From Gammaproteobacteria bacterium (GTDB lineage: Bacteria; Pseudomonadota; Gammaproteobacteria; Steroidobacterales; Steroidobacteraceae), in contig PLAH01000037.1 of the NCBI GenBank assembly GCA_003134045.1, positions 8,472 to 51,019 on the forward strand: a stretch of DNA of 42,548 nt. Direction: 5' to 3'. Below the pieces are notes generated by a model. It was not told where the DNA came from, made no database searches, and saw only the letters and a list, made by a program, of their open reading frames with translations. Both the position numbers and the translations under genes were made by a program. Positions 35,986 to 42,548 of this stretch are shown here, piece by piece (position 1 is the stretch's first letter; every line of letters begins with the position of its first letter).

Positions 35986-36240
35986 AGATTCCTCGTGGCA
36001 GATGTGGCCGCTGTCCGGCATGGAGACATTAGACCGCTGTCGTTGGGCCGAGCAGAGGATGGCCTTGCCGGGACCGGAGCGCGATGTGCCGAACCCGTCA
36101 CATAACCGCGGGTTAAATCCGCACAATGTCAAACCGGCGTCGTGCGCATCGGCACTATCGGGCCGCGTTTTTCTCCAACTGCATCCCATTTGTCGGGGTT
36201 CTTCGAGAAGCGGCGCGAAAACATCTGCATTATTGGGAAT

Positions 36241-37869
36241 ATGCAAAACAACAGGCGAGAGCCACAGCTCGGGGCGGTTCCGGAAGAATCATTGATCGAC
36301 GCGCTCCCCGATCTGGTCGTGCAACTGAGCCGCGACGGCACCGTCTTGCGGCACGCCGGCGGCCGCTCGGTGAGGGGCTTGCGGGCCGCCGGATCGGCGT
36401 GGCCGCCGACGGTCGCCGCGCTCATCAAGCAACTGACGCGGCGCGCCATCGCTTCACGCGAGCCCTGCGAAGCCAGCTTCGATCACGCCGGCGGGCGCTA
36501 CGAAGCGCGGGTCAGCGCTCAGTCTCCGGATCGCGCCATTGGTCTGATCCGGTCGCTATCCTCCGGAGCGGACGCCGCTCCGGAGGCCGATGCCGGTGAG
36601 GAGATCAGCCCTCGTGTGGACCGCCGCGAGTTCTGGCGCCGCGTCACCGACACGGTATCGTCCGCGTCGCTGAGCGGCCGGCCCATCGCATTGGCCGTCA
36701 TTCACGTGGAGGGTCTCGCCGACATACTGGCGATCATGGATGCCAACGTGTGCGATCGCGTGATCGGCATCGGTATCCAGCGCCTGTCGCAGCTCGGCGC
36801 CGACCCGGCGCGGCCGTGGTATGTCGGGCCCTTGGCCGACGATGAATTGGCGCTGGTCGTCCAGAGCGACGATCGCGATGCGATCGAAGCGTGTGTCCGC
36901 GGCGTCTGCGACAGCGTGAGCGAGCCGATTCGATTCGGCGACGCGACGTTTCACCTGAAAGCCTATGCCGGCATCGCCATCCTCGGTCAGGACGCCAACT
37001 CGCAGAAATCACTTTTGCAGAATGCGCGGTCGGCAACCACCGAGGCGCGGCGAGCCGAATCGGCGCCGTTGAGTTTCTTCTCGGATACGATGAAGCTGCG
37101 GTCGCTGACGCGTTTGGACGTTGCCGAGGAACTGCGCGATGCCATCGCCAATCGTCACATCCGCTTGAAATACCGGGGTCGCCACGACCTCGAGTCCGGG
37201 CGCCTGGTCGCGTTGGTCGGCTATTTGCAATGGATGCATCCGGTTCGCGGCGAGATTCGACCCGCGCAATTCCTGGCCGCCGCCGCGGCAACCGGCCTGG
37301 CAACGGCGCTGTCTCGTTCGCTGCTCGACCATCTGCGGGAGGATTTCGCCGCGATGTTGCCGAACGTGGCGCCGCAGGTGCGGATCTCGTACGGCGCGCT
37401 TCGACATCACGTGCTGGACGGGGAATTCGTTCCCGACATCCGCAGCGTGCTCGGCGAGGATTCCATCCTGCCCGAGCGCCTGGAGTTGCGCATCTCCGAG
37501 AGGACGTACCTGACGCGAGACATCGCCGAATGGCAATCGCTCGCCGACCGGGGGGTGCAATTCGTGGTCGATGAAGTCGGCCGTAAAATGTCGTCGATCG
37601 AACGGCTGGCGCGCGCGCCCTTGAGCGCGCTGCAGCTGGATCGCGCCTGCGCAGGTGCCGTCGCCCAAGATCCCACCGCCGCCAAGGTGGGCCGGGCGGT
37701 GGCGAGCGTTGCCCGAGCGCTCGGACTCATCCCCATCGCCACTGCCGTCGACAGCGCCGTCCAGCGCCGCACCCTGCTCGAGCTCGGCTATACGCAGGGT
37801 ATCGGCGACGTCTTCGTGTGTCCCGAAGCCGCCGCCCTGCAGGCTGATCGCCCTATGAGCGAGGGCTGA
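36241..37869 (+). CDS. Degenerate PAS-GGDEF-EAL signalling protein
   Basis: This 542-residue cytoplasmic protein has an N-terminal PAS-like part (DALPDLVVQLSRDGTVLRHAGG), a GGDEF-type cyclase domain (about 120-275) and an EAL-type domain (about 290-540). Both active sites look dead. The GGDEF loop reads GPLADDEL. The EAL motif reads VGYLQW where VGxEALxRW is expected, so the metal-binding Glu is lost. The DDFG loop is VDEVG. It has no membrane segment. It may act as a c-di-GMP or GTP sensor or as a partner protein, as known for other degenerate GGDEF-EAL proteins. The ATG at 36241 was chosen because the 33 codons upstream look non-coding. Confidence 0.8.
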   Translation: MQNNRREPQLGAVPEESLIDALPDLVVQLSRDGTVLRHAGGRSVRGLRAAGSAWPPTVAALIKQLTRRAIASREPCEASFDHAGGRYEARVSAQSPDRAIGLIRSLSSGADAAPEADAGEEISPRVDRREFWRRVTDTVSSASLSGRPIALAVIHVEGLADILAIMDANVCDRVIGIGIQRLSQLGADPARPWYVGPLADDELALVVQSDDRDAIEACVRGVCDSVSEPIRFGDATFHLKAYAGIAILGQDANSQKSLLQNARSATTEARRAESAPLSFFSDTMKLRSLTRLDVAEELRDAIANRHIRLKYRGRHDLESGRLVALVGYLQWMHPVRGEIRPAQFLAAAAATGLATALSRSLLDHLREDFAAMLPNVAPQVRISYGALRHHVLDGEFVPDIRSVLGEDSILPERLELRISERTYLTRDIAEWQSLADRGVQFVVDEVGRKMSSIERLARAPLSALQLDRACAGAVAQDPTAAKVGRAVASVARALGLIPIATAVDSAVQRRTLLELGYTQGIGDVFVCPEAAALQADRPMSEG

Positions 37870-38019
37870 GCGTCCATACCCACTGTGCGGCTTTCGGGCC
37901 GCGACAGCTCCAACGAATCACGACCAGTCGACATTTTCCGCGACGGCTTGCCCGGCGCCTGCCGGCAATTCGGCGGCCTGTGACGGACCGCCGATAATGT
38001 CTCGCTACGCTGCAGCATA

Positions 38020-38047
38020 GTCAATCGTCCGACCCGACAGGATTGAC
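38020..38047 (+). promoter_or_regulatory. Inverted repeat enclosing the hybrid kinase ribosome site
   Basis: GTCAATC (38020-38026) and GATTGAC (38041-38047) are perfect 7-bp inverted arms, with an inner GTC/GAC pair. The AGGA ribosome site (38039-38042) lies in the 3' arm and bulge, and the start codon follows at 38050. In RNA this would hide the ribosome site; in DNA it could be an operator. Confidence 0.45.
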
Positions 38048-38049
38048 CG

Positions 38050-41000
38050 ATGATTGCGTGGATTCGTCAAACGATGCGAGCCCTCACCGGCATCTCGATC
38101 GTCTGCGCGAGTCCCGCCGCGGCGGTGGCCGCAGACGCCCGTTCGTTGATTCTCGAGCATTTGTCGACGCTCGAAGGCCTGCCACAGGGGACCGTCTACG
38201 CGACCCTGCAAGACTCGCAGGGCTTCGTGTGGTTCGGCACCGAGGATGGACTCGTCCGGTACGACGGCCGCGAAATACACCGCTATGCCTATTCGCCGCG
38301 CATCAAGGATAGCCTGCCGGGCAACTTCATCTTCTCGATCGTCGAGGACAAACACGCGGACCTGTGGATTGCCGTCAAAGGTGCGGGTGTCGCACGCTGG
38401 AATCGCGCCAGCGATACCTTTACCGTCTTCAAGCATGACAAGGCCGACGCACGCTCGATCTCGAGCGACTTCGTGCGGACCTTGCTGATCGACAGTCGCG
38501 GGCTGGTGTGGTTGGGAACGCTGGATGCGGGGGTCGATGTCCTCGACCCGCAATCCGGCCGGATCGACCACCTGCGGCACCGCGACTCGCACGAGGAATC
38601 GCTGATCAACGATCAGGTCTACGACTTGATCGAGGATCGTCACGGGGATGTGTGGATCGGCACCGCCACCGGTATCGATCGATGGCGTTATGACCGCGAC
38701 CATCTCGTCCATAGCGCCTATCTGCAGGGCGCCGAGCCGCCGCTTGCCGGCAAGCAGGTGATGGATATCACGGATGGCGGCGATGACACGTTCTGGGTAG
38801 GCACGTTCAGCTCGGGTCTCTTTCACCTGACCCGAGAGGGCCAGGTGCTCGCCAATCTGCGCCATTCCGCCGACGACGCGAATTCCATCAGCAGCGACGA
38901 GATCCACGCCGTGCTCGATGACCACGCCGGCCATCTCTGGGTCGGCACGGCGGATGGCCTCGACTACCTGAGCCGCGCAAACGACCGCATCGGCCGCTAC
39001 GTTCACGAGAAAGGCGATCCCGGATCGCTCAGCGATTCCTTCATCATGTCCTTGTACGAGGACGGCGCCGGCCTGCTGTGGATCGGCACTCGTGCGGGGG
39101 GCGTCAACCGTTGGAATTCCCATAGCTGGGAACTGGGCGGAACGACGGCCGCCTGGCTCGACGGACGGATGGTGACGGCATTCGCCGACGGCGAGAACAA
39201 TCACCTATGGGTAGGGACATTGGGCGGCGGATTGTTCGATTTCGATATTCGCACCGGCGAGGCTCAGAACCTCGATGCGATTCTCGGCCGCACCGACGCG
39301 CTGGCGGATCGTCGAATCATGTCGCTGCACCGGGACCGCCACGGCGACCTCTGGATCGGAACGTGGGGAGCGGGCCTCAAGAAGCTGTCGCGGGACGGCC
39401 AGGTCGTCTCGATTCCCGTGGCATCCGGAGATCCGCACGGCCTCAGTGCCGCGGGCATCGCCGCGATCTACGAGGCGAAAAACGGCTCGCTCTGGATCGG
39501 TACCCACGGCGGCGGCGCCAACATCCTCGACCCCAGCACGGGGGTGGTCCGCCAGATTCCCTTCTCTGCGCGCGCGCGCGGGGCGACCACCTCCGAGAAT
39601 GTCACGTCTTTCACCGAAGATCGCGCCGGCAATGTCTGGATCGGCACGGAGAGCGGCGGCCTCGATATCGCGGACGCGTCGGGAACGGTATTCCAGACGT
39701 TCAGCCATGACGATGCCGATCCTCACAGCCTTGCCGCGAACATCGTTTACTCGATCACGACGGACGCGAGCGGCAACGTGTGGATCGCCACCGACGGCGG
39801 CGGCCTCAGTCTGGCGGTGGGATCCTCCGCCGAACCCGCATCCATACGGTTCGCGACGTTCTCGCTGGCGGAAGGGCTGTCGAGCGACACTATATACGCC
39901 GTGCTGCCCGATTCGAGTGGGCGCCTGTGGCTGAGCGGCAACGCGGGACTGATGCGCTTCGATCCGCGCACGCGCGCCGTCAAGACCTACCACCGCGAAC
40001 ACGGGCTGCAGGGCGAGGAGTTCAACTCCGGCGCGTATCTGCGCATGTCCGATGGCCGGCTCTGTTTCGGCGGACCGAACGGCTTCAATGTATTCGATCC
40101 CTCGCGCCTGTCCGCCGGATCGACGCCGCCGCGCATCGCGCTGACCGGCCTCGAAGTGCTCGGCGCCCCGGTCCACGAGACGACGCCGTACTGGCTGTTG
40201 AGCCGCGTGCCGCTCGACTACCGGGCGAGCGTGGTGTCGTTCGATTTCGCCGCGCTCGATTTCACGTCGCCCAATCGCAATCGCCTGGCCTATCGGGTGA
40301 CGGGACTCACGGACAAGTGGATCGACCTCAACTCGCAGCGCCGGGTGACGCTGACGAATCTCGACGCCGGCGATCATCTGCTGGAGATACGCGCTGCGAA
40401 CGCCGATTCGTCGTGGAGCACCGTGCCGTACCGCCTGACCATCCACAAGGAGGCGGCGCCGTGGCAGTCGGCGCCGGCGTACACGGCATATGCGGCTGTG
40501 CTGATCGGACTGGTGCTCTGGGCGCAGCGGTCGCAGCGACGCAAGCTGCGCAGCGCCCTGGACGCGCAACAGCAACTCGAATCCGAGGTGGCGTTGCGCA
40601 CCAAGGAGCTGCGCGACACCAATCAACAGCTCATCGTCGCCAGCGAAGCGAAGAGCAGCTTTCTGTCGAGGATGGGGCATGAACTGCGCACTCCCATGAA
40701 CGGCGTCGTCGGGATGGCGGAATTGATCGCGCGTTCGCCGCTGTCGGCGACACAGGCGCGCCAGATCCAAACGATACGCTCGTCCGCGAGGACCTTGTTG
40801 CAGATTCTCAACGACTTGCTCGATCTGTCGAAGGCACAGGCGGGCAAGATCATGCTCGAGAGCCTGCCGCTGGATCTGAATCAACTCATCGATGAGTGCG
40901 TCGCCATTTTCACCGGCGCCGCCGAATCCAAAGGCATCGATCTCATCATCTGCCCGGCGCCGCGCGAATCGGTCGAAGCGCTCGGCGATCCTTTGCGGCT

Positions 41001-42548
41001 GCGGCAGATTCTGATGAACCTCATCGGCAATGCCGTCAAATTTACCGAAAAGGGCGAGGTCGTCGTGAGATGCGACATCGCGCGGCTGGCCGGCGGGCGG
41101 CTGAGCGTCACCCTGGCGGTGGCGGACACCGGCGTCGGAATCAGCGCGATGGCCCAGGGCAAGATCTTCGAGCCGTTCACGCAAGCCGACGAAACGACGA
41201 CGCGGCGATTCGGCGGTACGGGCCTGGGTCTGTCGATCTGCCACGAATTGGTCGGGCTGATGGGGGGTACCATCGAGGTCCAAAGCCACCTGCATGTCGG
41301 CTCCACGTTCACCGTATCGCTTGCGCTCGAGACCCGGGCGCGGGAGTCGGCGATCGTTATCGACCCGCCGTCCGCCAAGGGGGTGGTGATTCTGTCGCGG
41401 CGCCGCGCGCTCAACGAATCCCTGCGGCGCCACGTCGAGTTGTTGGGCATGGTCAGCCGCAGCGGCGATGAATCGAGCGGGCTCGAAGCAGCGAGCCACG
41501 AGGTCATCCTGGTGGACGCCGAGAGCTACGGCGGCCAATTGGACCGATTCTTGAGCGAGCCTTGCCGACAACGCACGGTGGTGATCGCCGCCGCCGCCTC
41601 GATAGAAACCTACGGTCTGGAATCGAAAGTCGCGAAGAATCAATTGCTTCGCAGTCCCGTACAACGGGACGCCCTGCTCAACGCGCTGTCGAGTGCCGGT
41701 GGTCCCGACGATGAGGTGATGGCGACCGATGCCACCGGCGCGTATATGTTTCCGCGCATCCGCGCGCATGTGCTCATCGTCGAGGACGACAATGTCAACG
41801 GCACCGTCGCGGAGGGCTATCTCGCGGTGCTCGGTTGCACGAGCGCCTGGGTCGAGGATGGCGCCGCCGCCGTCGCCCGCGCCGCGAGCGAGCATTTCGA
41901 CTTGATCCTCATGGATCTGAACATGCCCGGCCTGGACGGCTATGCAACGACCGCCCGGATCCGCGCGCGAGAGCCCGCCCAGCGGCGGACGCCCATCATC
42001 GCGTTGACCGCGAACAATGCCGCCGCGTACCGCGAGGCGTGTCTGGCGGCGGGAATGGATGGAATTCTGAGCAAGCCGTATCCTCTCGCCGAATTCGCCA
42101 AATTGCTGCGGCGATGGACGGGAAAGCCGGCCGCGGCGCCCGAGCCGGCGGTGCCGCCGACCGAGTACCAGGGCCTCAGCGTTGTGGACGGCGCGAGCGT
42201 CCTCAAGATGCGCAGCATCGGCAAGGGCGGCAGCCTCTACGCAAAGCTGGTCGCAATGTTCGAAAAGAACTGCGGCGATGGGCTGGCGCGCGTCGATGCG
42301 GCGCTGACCTTGCGCGACTGCGACGGCGCGCGCGCGGCCGCGCACAAGCTGAAGGGAGCGGCTGCCAATGTGGGGGCCCTGATGTTCTCCGCGCAGCTGG
42401 GTGAACTCGAGCGGTTGTGCGGCGCACGCGACGAGACCGGCGCGCGCCGCGCGCTCGTGGCCGGCGTGGTCGACGGCGTGCGGCTCATCGACAATGCGCC
42501 GGTCACCCTCGTGGCCGCGAGGCCCAGATGCTGCTCGACGTCGACGTC
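38050..42548 (+). CDS. Hybrid two-component sensor kinase (propeller-Y_Y_Y-HisKA-REC-Hpt), 3' end beyond window
   Basis: The frame is open for 1499 codons and reaches the window edge. After a signal peptide (1-28) come about 14 reg_prop propeller repeats (LWIGT, VWIGT and similar, about 40-680), a Y_Y_Y domain (about 690-800), one membrane helix (about 808-828), then HisKA with His877 (SRMGHELRTPMNG) and a HATPase domain (NLIGNAVKFTEKG, GTGLGLSI). A receiver-like segment without the phospho-Asp (about 1115-1220) is followed by a true receiver with Asp1289 (LILMDLNMPG), and an Hpt domain with His1432 (AAHKLKGAAANVG). The layout is that of hybrid sensors that detect polymers or sugars in the periplasm. 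No DNA-binding domain is seen before the edge. Confidence 0.93.
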   Translation, partial: MIAWIRQTMRALTGISIVCASPAAAVAADARSLILEHLSTLEGLPQGTVYATLQDSQGFVWFGTEDGLVRYDGREIHRYAYSPRIKDSLPGNFIFSIVEDKHADLWIAVKGAGVARWNRASDTFTVFKHDKADARSISSDFVRTLLIDSRGLVWLGTLDAGVDVLDPQSGRIDHLRHRDSHEESLINDQVYDLIEDRHGDVWIGTATGIDRWRYDRDHLVHSAYLQGAEPPLAGKQVMDITDGGDDTFWVGTFSSGLFHLTREGQVLANLRHSADDANSISSDEIHAVLDDHAGHLWVGTADGLDYLSRANDRIGRYVHEKGDPGSLSDSFIMSLYEDGAGLLWIGTRAGGVNRWNSHSWELGGTTAAWLDGRMVTAFADGENNHLWVGTLGGGLFDFDIRTGEAQNLDAILGRTDALADRRIMSLHRDRHGDLWIGTWGAGLKKLSRDGQVVSIPVASGDPHGLSAAGIAAIYEAKNGSLWIGTHGGGANILDPSTGVVRQIPFSARARGATTSENVTSFTEDRAGNVWIGTESGGLDIADASGTVFQTFSHDDADPHSLAANIVYSITTDASGNVWIATDGGGLSLAVGSSAEPASIRFATFSLAEGLSSDTIYAVLPDSSGRLWLSGNAGLMRFDPRTRAVKTYHREHGLQGEEFNSGAYLRMSDGRLCFGGPNGFNVFDPSRLSAGSTPPRIALTGLEVLGAPVHETTPYWLLSRVPLDYRASVVSFDFAALDFTSPNRNRLAYRVTGLTDKWIDLNSQRRVTLTNLDAGDHLLEIRAANADSSWSTVPYRLTIHKEAAPWQSAPAYTAYAAVLIGLVLWAQRSQRRKLRSALDAQQQLESEVALRTKELRDTNQQLIVASEAKSSFLSRMGHELRTPMNGVVGMAELIARSPLSATQARQIQTIRSSARTLLQILNDLLDLSKAQAGKIMLESLPLDLNQLIDECVAIFTGAAESKGIDLIICPAPRESVEALGDPLRLRQILMNLIGNAVKFTEKGEVVVRCDIARLAGGRLSVTLAVADTGVGISAMAQGKIFEPFTQADETTTRRFGGTGLGLSICHELVGLMGGTIEVQSHLHVGSTFTVSLALETRARESAIVIDPPSAKGVVILSRRRALNESLRRHVELLGMVSRSGDESSGLEAASHEVILVDAESYGGQLDRFLSEPCRQRTVVIAAAASIETYGLESKVAKNQLLRSPVQRDALLNALSSAGGPDDEVMATDATGAYMFPRIRAHVLIVEDDNVNGTVAEGYLAVLGCTSAWVEDGAAAVARAASEHFDLILMDLNMPGLDGYATTARIRAREPAQRRTPIIALTANNAAAYREACLAAGMDGILSKPYPLAEFAKLLRRWTGKPAAAPEPAVPPTEYQGLSVVDGASVLKMRSIGKGGSLYAKLVAMFEKNCGDGLARVDAALTLRDCDGARAAAHKLKGAAANVGALMFSAQLGELERLCGARDETGARRALVAGVVDGVRLIDNAPVTLVAARPRCCSTST

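Noticed and set aside
37887..37902. Hairpin GCGGC/GCCGC after the GGDEF/EAL gene as a terminator
   Set aside because: Short stem with no following T-tract; likely chance in GC-rich DNA.
39205..42345. A 1046-residue open frame on the minus strand
   Set aside because: It is the exact antisense of the hybrid kinase, rich in Arg, His and Asp with no domain pattern. It arises from high-GC third positions on the coding strand.

Overview
The window is high-GC, densely coded DNA of a free-living proteobacterium. rdgC, a cytochrome bo3 operon without CuA ligands, LysR/MarR/CpxRA-type regulators and c-di-GMP domains fit a beta- or gammaproteobacterium (something Steroidobacteraceae-like is possible). 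The sequence alone does not fix the genus. No tRNA, rRNA, CRISPR array, intact insertion sequence or prophage was seen.

Left end (1-5.7 kb): protocatechuate 4,5-cleavage. On the minus strand a LysR regulator, ligA and ligB (cut by the window edge) form one unit joined by an ATGA overlap. Divergent from them, ligK-ligI-ligJ are chained by ATGA overlaps. A MetE-like methyltransferase follows behind its own promoter-like sequence. Together they open protocatechuate, hydrolyse 2-pyrone-4,6-dicarboxylate, hydrate oxalomesaconate and cleave the product to pyruvate and oxaloacetate. ligC and ligU are not in view. A LysR-type dyad lies between the two units.

5.7-16.2 kb: an MscS channel; a 1134-residue secreted protease whose active-site motifs look sedolisin-like; a clear intrinsic terminator; rdgC; a SRAP-domain protein that has lost all its catalytic residues; an alpha/beta hydrolase; argE; and a YeiH-type transporter translationally coupled to a tiny Cys-rich protein.

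16.3-26.1 kb: a 5'-truncated class II aldolase; an exported PQQ sugar dehydrogenase fused to cytochrome c, with an aldehyde dehydrogenase behind it; an 85-bp palindromic element; a CpxRA-like two-component pair; two tandem exported NTF2-like paralogues; an MFS remnant; a MarR regulator; a PilZ protein; and a hypothetical gene.

26.2-32.1 kb (minus strand): a single-chain transketolase 10 nt ahead of cyoABCD, all apparently one operon, with no heme O synthase gene in view. 32.3-34.2 kb is a decayed strip: a truncated outer-membrane efflux gene, a small exported protein, a phosphoribosyltransferase, and an alcohol dehydrogenase remnant frameshifted by one extra GGCCC unit.

Right end (34.2-42.5 kb): a canonical subtilase ending in seven QGYTWT repeats, divergent from a degenerate PAS-GGDEF-EAL protein. 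Last is a giant hybrid sensor kinase (beta-propeller, Y_Y_Y, HisKA, HATPase, receiver, Hpt) that runs off the window. Its ribosome binding site sits inside a perfect inverted repeat.

The most unusual items are the catalytically erased SRAP protein beside rdgC, the sedolisin-like protease, the transketolase-cyo operon, the QGYTWT-tailed subtilase and the degenerate c-di-GMP protein.
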